This document shows positions 9,837 through 18,337 of a stretch of 64,000 nucleotides of DNA, one piece after another; the stretch's first letter is position 1; every line of letters starts with the position of its first letter. The notes under the pieces are model-generated. The model was not told the DNA's origin and did not search any database. It worked only from the letters and a program-made list of their open reading frames with translations. Both the position numbers and the translations under genes were made by a program. Origin of the DNA: Acinetobacter zhairuonensis (lineage in GTDB: Bacteria; Pseudomonadota; Gammaproteobacteria; Pseudomonadales; Moraxellaceae). The DNA lies in NCBI RefSeq assembly GCF_022601715.1, contig NZ_JAKVIM010000008.1:62001-126000 (forward strand), given 5' to 3'.

Positions 9837-11711
9837 TTAGTTGATTATAACTTGATTACCCCGTTTATACCCATCGACATAATGCTCAAGTTGAGTCAAT
9901 AACCAATCAATATCTGGTTTTGCTGCATCCATTTGATTTATTTTATCAAAGACTATTTGTATTTCTTGTAAAGGATAATCCTTTTCAAAGGAACGACGAA
10001 TCCGCGTATGCTCTGTATACTCTGTATTCTCTTGGTCAATCAACAGTTCCTCATACAGCTTCTCTCCTGGACGTAAGCCACTGTAGGCGATCTCAATATC
10101 ACCACTCAACGACCCAGTTTCTCGCACAGTACAACCACTGAGTTTAATCATTTGTCGTGCCAAATTCTGAATGCATACAGGTTCCCCCATATCCAATAAG
10201 AAGATTTCTCCACCTTGCCCCAGTGCACCCGCCTGAATCACCAATTGTGAGGCTTCAGGAATTGTCATAAAGTAACGCGTCACCTCTGGATGAGTCACCG
10301 TGATGGGACCACCATTGGCAATTTGCTGTTTGAACAAAGGGACGACTGAACCTGATGACCCTAAAACATTACCAAATCGAACAATACTGATACGTGTATT
10401 TTGCTGTATTGCAGCAACAGATTGACAATATAGCTCTGCCAGTCGTTTAGAAGCCCCCATCACATTGGTAGGTCGAACCGCTTTATCTGTCGAAATTAAT
10501 ACAAATGTTTCCACCCCTTTTTTAACAGCTGCATTGAGACTACATGCCGTACCAATTGCATTATTTTTCAGTCCATCCAGCGGATTACATTCGACTAATG
10601 GTACATGCTTGTATGCAGCTGCATGATAAACCGTTTGAACACCATACCGTTCAATCTCATACTCTAATTTGGCTTGATCCCGCACAGAACCCAAAACAGG
10701 AATGATGGTCACATCACTACTTGAATGTAATTCTTGGTCAATGTTATACAACGAGAATTCGTTCAGTTCATAAATAATTAGCGCTTTCGGCCTATTCTTG
10801 ACAATTTGACGACATAATTCAGAGCCTATAGAGCCACCTGCACCAGTCACCATCACAATTTTATTTTCAATATTCTTGGTCAATAAGTGTTCAATCGGGG
10901 GAACAGGATCACGCCCTAACAAGTCAATAATATCGACTTCCTGAATATCTGAAATTTTAATTTCACCATGAACCAACTGGGTCAAACCCGGTAGTGCAGT
11001 AATTTTTAAACAACAAGGCTCAAGCTCATGGATAATCTCTGCTTTTCTTACACGTCCCACAGAAGGAAGTGCCAATAAAATTTCATCTATTCGGTCTTTC
11101 TTAAGCCGCTGTAATGCTTTGTCCACTGGATAAACGGGTATACTGCCAATAATTCTTCCTTGTAAGGATGGATCATCATCAATAAAGAATATAGGTAGAT
11201 ACTGACCTGAACATTTAAGTGCCGCCTCAATTTGCTGACCAGCTGCACCTGCACCATAAATTGCAACTCTGTGACGACCAATTTCAGCACAATATGAGGC
11301 TCTGACTAAAAAACGTATATATACCCTACTCAACCAAACCCATGTAAACATCAGAAATCCGAATATAAATGGGACAGACATCGGTACAAATGTTGCTGTA
11401 CTTGAACGCAGTACATATAAGGCGATCATCGTCATTGCGACAGCAAGTGCTAACTTCAATATCAGGATTTCTTCAAAAGTATGGACAATAAAACGATAAA
11501 CGCCTGTGATCATCAAACTTAAGACCGCAATAAAACTGATCAAGAGAATGCCATAGGTCGCATCTGAAATAATTGGCGTTTCAGGATCAAACAAACGAAT
11601 GACATAGCACAACCATAAAATTACAGGGAAAGCCAATAAGTCTAAAAAACTTAGGAAAATTTGCTTATATATTCTTGGTTGTGCAGCAAATTGATGGATT
11701 ATATTTTTCAC
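9837..11711 (-). CDS. gdr: UDP-GlcNAc 4,6-dehydratase, membrane-bound WbpM/PglF type (Gdr)
   Basis: Gdr converts UDP-GlcNAc to the 4-keto-6-deoxy intermediate used for QuiNAc4N-type sugars. The 624-residue protein has four to five N-terminal membrane segments (residues ~15-130), a first Rossmann-like region (VAIYGAGAAGQQ near 148), and a C-terminal extended SDR (TGAGGSIGSEL near 290, STDKAVRPTNVMGASK near 410). As in WbpM and PglF, Met replaces the usual catalytic Tyr in the YxxxK motif (MGASK). Together with the upstream DegT aminotransferase and GNAT it forms a pathway to an acylated 4-amino sugar. A degraded second copy of its 5' end lies at 11940-12010. Confidence 0.93.
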   Translation of the reverse strand: MKNIIHQFAAQPRIYKQIFLSFLDLLAFPVILWLCYVIRLFDPETPIISDATYGILLISFIAVLSLMITGVYRFIVHTFEEILILKLALAVAMTMIALYVLRSSTATFVPMSVPFIFGFLMFTWVWLSRVYIRFLVRASYCAEIGRHRVAIYGAGAAGQQIEAALKCSGQYLPIFFIDDDPSLQGRIIGSIPVYPVDKALQRLKKDRIDEILLALPSVGRVRKAEIIHELEPCCLKITALPGLTQLVHGEIKISDIQEVDIIDLLGRDPVPPIEHLLTKNIENKIVMVTGAGGSIGSELCRQIVKNRPKALIIYELNEFSLYNIDQELHSSSDVTIIPVLGSVRDQAKLEYEIERYGVQTVYHAAAYKHVPLVECNPLDGLKNNAIGTACSLNAAVKKGVETFVLISTDKAVRPTNVMGASKRLAELYCQSVAAIQQNTRISIVRFGNVLGSSGSVVPLFKQQIANGGPITVTHPEVTRYFMTIPEASQLVIQAGALGQGGEIFLLDMGEPVCIQNLARQMIKLSGCTVRETGSLSGDIEIAYSGLRPGEKLYEELLIDQENTEYTEHTRIRRSFEKDYPLQEIQIVFDKINQMDAAKPDIDWLLTQLEHYVDGYKRGNQVIIN

Positions 11712-11774
11712 AATGATGATCCCCTTTACAGGATTGCATCTTTATGCCCATTTTTATATCAATAAAAATGCATG

Positions 11775-11935
11775 TTGAAATGGTATAGCCTCAATCGTCT
11801 GCTCAATCTTCTTAATCGTATTCACAGTTTTTACAGGACTCTCTTCACTTAAGGGAGCTATCTGCCAAGAACCTTAAATTTGTTTCACTTAGAAATTGAG
11901 CATTCACTAAATGCACTTTAAGTCTCAACGTAAAC
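11775..11935 (-). pseudogene. relic of a duplicated aminotransferase 3' end
   Basis: Read on the minus strand, this stretch encodes LVNAQFLSETNL and then, in a shifted frame, LSEESPVKTVNTIKKI. These match LVNAQQLGETSL and LTEESLTKTVNAIQQV at the C-terminus of the intact aminotransferase (13120-14304). A frameshift and substitutions make it dead. It is a second, decayed copy of the same 3' end. Confidence 0.85.
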
Positions 11936-11939
11936 CTTC

Positions 11940-12010
11940 TCGATCAAGCAAACGCATGACATAGCACAACTATAAAGCCATCATAAAGGCCGATAAATCC
12001 CCAAAAATTG
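11940..12010 (-). pseudogene. relic of a duplicated gdr 5' end
   Basis: The minus strand reads IFGDLSAFMMAL*LCYVMRLLD, against FLDLLAFPVILWLCYVIRLFD in intact gdr (residues ~20-42). There is one in-frame stop and the rest of the gene is missing. It sits immediately upstream of the aminotransferase relic, so the pair looks like the ends of a deleted gdr-aminotransferase copy. Confidence 0.85.
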
Positions 12011-12120
12011 GTAAAATTGATAAATTTATATTTGTTTTTAATTAAATTGAGATACTCATCAAAATAAATCATTATTTTATTAAATTAATCAGATATTAAT
12101 GATAAAGGATGATAAATAAC

Positions 12121-12500
12121 AACTTTAAAAAATTACAATCAGAACAACCACTCACTGGCTAAAACTTTTATTCTAAAGTCTCGGATTAAACAGCTGGCTG
12201 AAACGGTCTTCAATGCAGAAATTGAAAAATATCTGGAAGTAAATCCTAAACCAATCAATTATAGAAAGGGCTATTCTCGCAAGATCAAAAAGGGTTTCGG
12301 TTCAATTAAACAGGAATCCCAATAAAATCGGATAAGTCATTCTGAGCTTCAACCCATTAAAAAAAGAACAAACCAAATAATCTAATGAAGTCGGCAGTAA
12401 ATTCATTTTCCTATTTATATCCGACAAGCTATCGGAATATTTAGAAGCATATTGCCAGTATATATGGGTAATCCCACTACAATAAAATTGCCCCTAGGCA
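12121..12500 (+). mobile_element. degraded IS256-family transposase fragment
   Basis: The + strand, pieced over several frames, gives KLQSEQPLTG, then RIKQLAETVFNAEIEKYLEV with NYRKGYSRKIKKGFGSI, then SYRNI*KHIASIYG. These correspond to the N-terminal part of IS256-type (mutator) transposases, which read …L.AEL..HLGY…NSRNGYSKKT…FG… and …SYxDIxxHIxxxYG. Stops and frameshifts are numerous, the DDE catalytic region is missing, and no terminal repeats could be defined. Confidence 0.72.
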
Positions 12501-12504
12501 GTAT

Positions 12505-12930
12505 TTTCGACAGCAAATCTTTCTAAATTCTTAAAATATTTTTGTTGAAATGCTGTCAGACTTAATCCGCTATTTACAGCGTATTGTCTGATTCGGTTGT
12601 AGTAAATCTCAATATATTCAAACTAGACATGATTGGTTCGTTTGCTAGTAGAAATACACTGCCATGTACCACATAGACTCTTGTCTTGATATATGAAAGA
12701 AGCTTTCAGTTACTGCTTCCCCAGCAGTTTCTACGCCTAAATATGATTTTAATTCAGTTGTTTGTGTAATAACATTCTAAAATCAAAATACAGTATCGTG
12801 AACCTAAGAAGCTCTGCTACGCAAGGTCATAAACATAATATCTGATAGATTGTCCTAGCAGAGCATTGCATAGAAAAATACATCACATACCAATTGACAG
12901 TTTATGTGAGGGCTAGTTTTCCAACCACGA
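12505..12930 (-). mobile_element. degraded IS3-family transposase (OrfB) 3' fragment
   Basis: The minus strand contains FEYIEIYYNRIRQYAVNSGL followed by LTAFQQKYFKN, the conserved C-terminus of IS3-group OrfB integrases. Upstream, across frameshifts, come AVTESF and pieces of the region that surrounds the catalytic DDE core. It is interrupted by stops and lacks OrfA. It abuts the IS256 remnant in opposite orientation, so this 0.8 kb is a small graveyard of insertion sequences between the aminotransferase and gdr relics. Confidence 0.78.
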
Positions 12931-13119
12931 ATACGAAGACTAAATTAATTTAATAACACAAATTAGTACTATTATCCTTCTTTAATCCAAATATAGGCCA
13001 TGTTTACTGTCTAAATAGTAACGGAAACTGAATAATTGCAAATCAGTAATCTCTAAAATTTACATTATTTTTAAAAGGGCGATGTATCCAATCTTTTGTC
13101 GAGAATCACCTTAATTGGT

Positions 13120-14304
13120 TTAGTTATGTATTGCATTCATCATCTGTATAACCTGCTGAATAGCATTCACAGTTTTTGTCAGACTCTCTTCTGTTAAGGT
13201 CGGATGTACCAAAAACATTAAACTGGTTTCACCTAATTGTTGAGCGTTCACTAAGCGTGTTTTGGGTCTCCAAATAGTACCTTCAAATGCTTTTTCTAAA
13301 TAAACTTCTGAACAAGAGCCAATAAAGCATGGCACACCTTGTGCATTTATTTCATTCAAAATACGGTCACGGGACCAACCTACGGGTAATTGTTCAGTAT
13401 TCACCTGTACATAGCACTTATAATTGGCATGTATATAATCTTGGTTTGGATAATTTACAGAAAAATAAGGGCTATTTCGAAATACAGCCAATATACGCTG
13501 CGCATTTTGTGTACGTTTTTTTGTCCATATTGGCATTTTTTCCAGTTGCATACGCCCGAGCACAGCCTGCATTTCCATCATGCGCCAATTGGTTCCAAAA
13601 GAGTCATGTACCCAATGGAAACCAGGTGGGTGTTGTTTATGGTAAATGCTGTCATAATTTTTACCATGGTCTTTATAAGACCACATTTTTTTCCATAAGC
13701 TCTCGTTATTGGTGGTGACCATCCCGCCTTCACCACCAGTGCTCATAATTTTGTCCTGACAAAACGACCATGCCCCAATATGACCAATCGAACCCGCTGA
13801 TTTTCCTTTATATTGTGCACCATGTGCTTGAGCACAATCTTCAATAACAAATAAACCTTTTTCTTCCGCCAACTGCATGATTGGATCCATATCACACATC
13901 CAACCCGCTAAATGTACGCAAATAATCGCTTTGGTATTCGGGGTTAATACCGCTTCAATAGTCTTTCTAGAGATATTTTGAGAATCCAACTCAACATCTG
14001 CAAAAATAGGATTAGCACCCGCTGTGACAATACAGCTGGCAGATGCAAGAAATGTCCTTGACGTAACAATTACATCATCACCAGTACCAATATTTAAAGC
14101 TTTTAAAGCAACATCAAGTGCTACCGTACCATTCGCTAGTGCTACGGCATATTTGGTTTGGGAAAATTGAGCAAATTCTTTCTCAAATTCACGACATTCT
14201 TGTCCAGTCCAATAATTCACTTTATTTGAAAGAAGCAGTTCTTTAACAGCATCTGCTTCTTCTACTGTGAAGCTTGGCCATGGCTCCAATGTAGTATTTA
14301 GCAT
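13120..14304 (-). CDS. DegT/DnrJ/EryC1 PLP-dependent sugar aminotransferase
   Basis: This 394-residue protein probably puts the 4-amino group on the 4-keto sugar made by Gdr, giving UDP-QuiNAc4N or a stereoisomer. Family features are the N-terminal NYWTGQECREFEKEF, the PLP region VIEDCAQAHGA, and the Schiff-base Lys in SFCQDKIMSTGGEGG. It lies 10 bases after the GNAT gene on the same strand, so the order is initiating transferase, FemAB-like, GNAT, aminotransferase. Its role resembles QhbA/PglE-type enzymes; the exact product is inference. Relics of a second copy lie at 11775-11935. Confidence 0.9.
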   Translation of the reverse strand: MLNTTLEPWPSFTVEEADAVKELLLSNKVNYWTGQECREFEKEFAQFSQTKYAVALANGTVALDVALKALNIGTGDDVIVTSRTFLASASCIVTAGANPIFADVELDSQNISRKTIEAVLTPNTKAIICVHLAGWMCDMDPIMQLAEEKGLFVIEDCAQAHGAQYKGKSAGSIGHIGAWSFCQDKIMSTGGEGGMVTTNNESLWKKMWSYKDHGKNYDSIYHKQHPPGFHWVHDSFGTNWRMMEMQAVLGRMQLEKMPIWTKKRTQNAQRILAVFRNSPYFSVNYPNQDYIHANYKCYVQVNTEQLPVGWSRDRILNEINAQGVPCFIGSCSEVYLEKAFEGTIWRPKTRLVNAQQLGETSLMFLVHPTLTEESLTKTVNAIQQVIQMMNAIHN

Positions 14305-14314
14305 CTTTTTTTCC

Positions 14315-14917
14315 CTAAATATAATCTTGGGAATTGATATTCGGTGTGGTATCTACAGGGCATACTGCATCAATAAACTCAGCTACATGAGGTAGAGCAT
14401 CAAATTCATGCTTGAGAATTGCTATATCGTATACATCATGCCATTCTCCCTTACGGAAAACCGCTTCACGTTGTCGACCTTCAATCCTCCAACCGCATTT
14501 TTTAACATAAGCCCCCATACTTGGCCCATTGAAGTCTAAAACTGGACCATATAAACGTCTGAGTCCGACATTGTAAAATGCCCATGCCATGGTTAACATA
14601 ATAACTTCTGTACCAAAGCCTTTTTTATTTTTTTCTGGTAAGATTTTTATTGGCATATTAGCTGATTGATTATGCCAATCAATATCCCACAACCCGGTGA
14701 TACCAATTGCTTCATTCGTTTCATTATCTACAATAACTAAGCGATAATTTGAACTATTTGTATTTGACTGAATCCAATTATTTTGGGAAAACAGAGATAC
14801 AGGAAAGGACCATCCAGTTACATTTCCAGCCACCACTGAATCATTAATCAATTTTTGCAATAAAATATCATCGTGCAACTCAATTGGTCTAAGAGACACA
14901 TTTTTAGATTTAATCAT
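14315..14917 (-). CDS. GNAT-family N-acetyltransferase (RimJ/RimL-like)
   Basis: The 200-residue protein has the GNAT core: an N-terminal VSLRPIELHDD segment, the acetyl-CoA loop KNKKGFGTEVI, and an LYGPVLDFNGPSMGAYVKKCGW stretch typical of RimJ/RimL-like enzymes. Its neighbours suggest it acylates the 4-amino group of the Gdr/aminotransferase product. I chose the ATG at 14917, which has a strong GGAGG ribosome site and overlaps the upstream stop by 8 bases (ATGATTAA); the open frame itself extends to 14932. The acyl group (acetyl, hydroxybutyryl or other) cannot be told. Confidence 0.85.
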   Translation of the reverse strand: MIKSKNVSLRPIELHDDILLQKLINDSVVAGNVTGWSFPVSLFSQNNWIQSNTNSSNYRLVIVDNETNEAIGITGLWDIDWHNQSANMPIKILPEKNKKGFGTEVIMLTMAWAFYNVGLRRLYGPVLDFNGPSMGAYVKKCGWRIEGRQREAVFRKGEWHDVYDIAILKHEFDALPHVAEFIDAVCPVDTTPNINSQDYI

Positions 14918-15962
14918 GAGATGACCTCCCATTTGGTTTCCGATAAAGCGGAAAGTATTCTGTTAACTGTCCAGCTCTGCCATTTTTATTTAATAATTTG
15001 ATATAAATATCAGAGTTCACGACAATACGATGCGTTTTAAATAAATGCTCATTCGAACTGAATCCTTTTTTATATTCATATAATGAGTCTAGACACGCTC
15101 CTAAACCTCCGCCAAGATGCAAGATGGTGTATTGATTTTCACGGCCCCAAGCTCTTGCAATATGTGTAATCAGCTTAGCAGGTTGTAAATTTCGATAATC
15201 ATCTAGAGTACCACCTAAATAATATTGAATAATTCCACTTTCTTTACAATAGGTATAGATTGAAGCAGCAATTGGTATTTCCTTATGATAAGCTGTAATT
15301 AATAGAATTCTTCCTTTTAGATTTTCTGCCAACTGTATAAAATATGAATCATCAAAAAAATAAAATTCCGATGCATTTAGATGCTGCATGGTTTCAGTAT
15401 AAATTTTATAAAAAATCAAAGCATTACTTTCATTTAAATCTTCTATTTTTGTATATATAGATTGTTTTAATGCCTTTTTAATACCTCGTTGATGTCTAAT
15501 TTGGGTTTCAGTCCAATGTTCTTCTTCTGTTTTACTCAAATCTGAAGATAATGTTGGTCCATGCTCAACAATAATACCCAGTTTACTGTTCCACTCAATA
15601 TTTAATATGGGGTGTAATCGAATAAACCAAGAAACACAATTTTGCTCCTTTAAAAATTTAATTGCATTTTTCAATAACTGATCAATCTCTTGGTTTGTTA
15701 ATATACTATCCCCTAATGGACCACCATAACCATATGTAGAAGTTGCATCCCAAAATATGCCATCTATTTCCCTGATAATTAGCGGAAAAAGCAACTCATT
15801 ATTATCAGACTGAATAATTAACCCTTTCGCCTGACCGCCATCTATGAGTGCTGAAGATTTAAGCCATCCACTTAAATGATATATATCAAAATTAAATTTC
15901 TTTACTGCATTATCCCATTCATCATCAACATCTACTAAAGAACATTTCACATTAGAATTCAT
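14910..15962 (-). CDS. FemAB-like / BioF2-type acyl- or aminoacyl-transferase
   Basis: The ~350-residue protein resembles the FemAB/FmhB fold (two GNAT-like halves) found in peptidoglycan bridge enzymes and in exopolysaccharide clusters. Visible features are the central basic helix RHQRGIKKALKQS and a C-terminal YLGGTLDDYRNLQPAKLI … HLGGG region. FemX-type enzymes transfer amino acids from tRNA; here it lies between the initiating sugar transferase and the amino-sugar GNAT, so an amino sugar or lipid-linked sugar is a plausible acceptor. I chose the ATG at 15962 (SD GGTGA, one base after the upstream stop) over the longer 16019 start, which would lie inside the upstream gene. Function is inference. 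Confidence 0.75.
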   Translation of the reverse strand: MNSNVKCSLVDVDDEWDNAVKKFNFDIYHLSGWLKSSALIDGGQAKGLIIQSDNNELLFPLIIREIDGIFWDATSTYGYGGPLGDSILTNQEIDQLLKNAIKFLKEQNCVSWFIRLHPILNIEWNSKLGIIVEHGPTLSSDLSKTEEEHWTETQIRHQRGIKKALKQSIYTKIEDLNESNALIFYKIYTETMQHLNASEFYFFDDSYFIQLAENLKGRILLITAYHKEIPIAASIYTYCKESGIIQYYLGGTLDDYRNLQPAKLITHIARAWGRENQYTILHLGGGLGACLDSLYEYKKGFSSNEHLFKTHRIVVNSDIYIKLLNKNGRAGQLTEYFPLYRKPNGRSSHD

Positions 15963-15963
15963 T

Positions 15964-16566
15964 TTAATCACCTTGTTTATTGCCTGTAAATTTAGGCATA
16001 GAGTGACCTGATTCATCATTTACATTTTCTTTAATTAAAACAACTTTAATTGTTTTCAGCATAATTTTAAAATCCAACCAAACTGATTGATTTTCAACAT
16101 ACCAAATATCGAGTTTAAATTTTTCCTCCCAACTAATTGCATTACGTCCATTCACTTGTACATGACCTGTCATGCCAGGGCGCACATCATTCCGCTTGGC
16201 TTGTTCTGCATTATAAAGTGGTAAATATTCCATCAGTAAAGGACGCGGACCTACAATACTCATATCACCTTTAATCACATTCCATAATTCAGGCATTTCA
16301 TCCAAACTTGTAGCACGCAGTTTTTTACCAAAAGGAGTTAAACGTTCAATATCTGGTAAAGGATTGCCTTGTGCATCCAAAGCATCCTTCATGGTGCGGA
16401 ACTTAATCATCTCAAATGGCGTGCCATTAAGTCCTGGTCGTACTTGACGGAACAAGACAGGTGATCCCAAGTTTTTTTTCACCTTATATGCAACATAAAT
16501 ATACAAGGGTGAAAGTAGAACTAAGGCACCTGAAGCAATCACAATATCAAGGAGGCGTTTTATCAT
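15964..16566 (-). CDS. itrB: initiating sugar-1-phosphate transferase, PglC/ItrB type
   Basis: This monotopic phosphoglycosyl transferase loads the first sugar phosphate onto undecaprenyl phosphate at the inner membrane. The 200-residue protein has one N-terminal re-entrant hydrophobic helix (residues ~5-25), the MIKFRTM segment, the catalytic Asp-Glu dyad in TSLDEMPELWNV, and the GDMSIVGPRP and RPGMTG signatures. It is distinct from the ItrA-type enzyme of module A (31245-31853). Being next to the gdr pathway genes, it most likely loads the acylated 4-amino-4,6-dideoxy sugar. The symbol is by analogy with Acinetobacter nomenclature. Confidence 0.9.
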   Translation of the reverse strand: MIKRLLDIVIASGALVLLSPLYIYVAYKVKKNLGSPVLFRQVRPGLNGTPFEMIKFRTMKDALDAQGNPLPDIERLTPFGKKLRATSLDEMPELWNVIKGDMSIVGPRPLLMEYLPLYNAEQAKRNDVRPGMTGHVQVNGRNAISWEEKFKLDIWYVENQSVWLDFKIMLKTIKVVLIKENVNDESGHSMPKFTGNKQGD

Positions 16567-16568
16567 TT

Positions 16569-17702
16569 TCAGACTCCTAAAATATTTTGTAGTCGTTGAT
16601 TTACTTTTTCAGCATCAAACTTATCGACTGCGATTTTGTAGCTTTCATCTCCCATACAACGAATCTGTTTAGGATTTTCAATAAAATAAATCATATATTC
16701 AGCCAAAGTTTTGGAATCCCACTTTGGAATAATGAAACCATTGCGATTTTGAATTACAGTTTCTCGGCAACCTGGAACATCTGTAGTAATAATTGCACGA
16801 CCTATTGCCATTGCTTCTTGTGTACTACGAGGTACACCCTCACGATAAGAGGGCAATACAAATACATGACTATTCACGATCCAGTCTTTTACATTATTCA
16901 CCTGACCTTGATACTCAACAACACATGAAGCAATCAAATCATCTAATTCTTCTTGTTGTAGTGCTCCAATATTAAAAGTATCTATTTGTCCAAGAATCGT
17001 AAACTGTGTTTTAGGATATTGTTTTTTCACCAATTTAGCGGCTTGAACAAACTCATGTATTCCTTTTTCTTTAAGCAATCGACCAATAAATAAAAATTTA
17101 ATCGGAAGGGAAATATCTTCAACAGGTTGATATGAATATTCTTGTAAATTTAAGCCTATTCCACCGAGGATCACTACTTTTTTTACTTTTATAGAATATG
17201 TTTCCAATAAATCTTTTGGATCATCTGGATTTAAGAAAACAAGTTTATCCAGCATTGGCAATGCGATTTTGTAGAGAAAAACCTGAATGTATCGGATAAA
17301 TTTAGTTTTATGGCTTAGGCCTTCTGGCTGCTCTGTAAAAGTGTAACCTAGACCCTCAAGCATACCGATTACACGAGGTACTTTTGCGAGTTTCGCAGCT
17401 AGAGTCCCAAAAATGACTGGCTTAGAAAAATATGAAAAGACCACATCAGGACTTATATTCTTTATTTTTTTTAAAAGTTGATAAGTCGCAACAATATCAG
17501 CCAGTGGATTTAAACCACCACGGTTTAAAGTATATGTAACAGGAATGGCACCTAGTTGTTCTATTTTATTTACATCTTCTGTATTGTATTGAGATATAAA
17601 AGCATAGATTTGATGTCCCTGCTTTAAGAGGCTACGGATTAAATCTGCACGAAAATCATAAATGCTAGATGCTATCGTGCCAATAAACACTATCGTACTC
17701 AT
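16569..17702 (-). CDS. family 4 glycosyltransferase (PglA-like)
   Basis: The 377-residue GT-B enzyme probably adds the second sugar to the undecaprenyl-linked acceptor in the cytoplasm. Features are the N-terminal FIGTIASSIYDFRADLI, a central IKFLFIGRLLKEKGIHEF (donor domain start, near residue 205), and the donor-binding E-x7-E type motif in REGVPRSTQEA near 290. It is two bases upstream of the initiating transferase gene and transcribed with it. A PglA-like retaining alpha-HexNAc transferase is a reasonable guess; sugar and linkage are not readable. Confidence 0.87.
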   Translation of the reverse strand: MSTIVFIGTIASSIYDFRADLIRSLLKQGHQIYAFISQYNTEDVNKIEQLGAIPVTYTLNRGGLNPLADIVATYQLLKKIKNISPDVVFSYFSKPVIFGTLAAKLAKVPRVIGMLEGLGYTFTEQPEGLSHKTKFIRYIQVFLYKIALPMLDKLVFLNPDDPKDLLETYSIKVKKVVILGGIGLNLQEYSYQPVEDISLPIKFLFIGRLLKEKGIHEFVQAAKLVKKQYPKTQFTILGQIDTFNIGALQQEELDDLIASCVVEYQGQVNNVKDWIVNSHVFVLPSYREGVPRSTQEAMAIGRAIITTDVPGCRETVIQNRNGFIIPKWDSKTLAEYMIYFIENPKQIRCMGDESYKIAVDKFDAEKVNQRLQNILGV

Positions 17703-18337
17703 AATTTTCAGCTTTTTTAGTTTTTTTAAAAATTATTCTTTCCTTAATTAAGTGACAAAAATAGAACTTTTTCCTAAAAACATGTTCTGATTGTCTCTTT
17801 TGCATCTTTAATTAAAATACTTTTTTTGAGCTGTGTCTTTTAATTAATTATCCATTTTGTTGCAAAAAGTTTAAAAAAAATAAAGTTCAGCCATGTAACA
17901 AAAATTGAAATATGACTTAGCCAAAAAGTCTATCTAAATTCTGTAAATTGATTCAGAATAGTTAATGAACATACACCTCATACGAATTTGAATAAAGCGA
18001 GTAACTCTTTATAAAAAAGAAAATTTCAATATATTCATTGAAAAGTATAGGATTTCCATACCAAAATAAACTGACTTAATCCTTTCCTAGTGGTTGTTTC
18101 GATGTACTGCAAGTTTGGTAGATTTAAACATATAAGATTCTAAAGAATGCTTTGTACTTGATTGTAAACTCGTCAATTACGTGTGCAAAAGTTTTTAGAT
18201 TCAGGCTTATCCATCGAAAGCTATATTGATGAATAGTTCTTTAAGAATGTCTTGGTAAAATCAATCTACTTTTATTAATTTTCATTTAATTATTATTATT
18301 ATAGTAGCAGGTCTACAAAATGAGCTTTCATAAGCTG
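17703..18337. other. gene-free AT-rich spacer with no clear content
   Basis: About 635 bases without a credible gene separate the GT4 and GT2 genes of module B. Reading both strands, I find only short fragments, for example a + strand TRQLRVQKFLDSGLSIESYID followed by a stop near 18170-18240, vaguely like the N-terminus of small transposase accessory proteins. That resemblance is too weak to name. A promoter for the GT4-itrB-aminotransferase operon may lie here, but no convincing box is seen. Confidence 0.4.

Noticed and set aside
12121-12930. A complete insertion sequence
   Set aside because: No terminal inverted repeats, target duplication or intact transposase frame could be defined; both elements are fragments.
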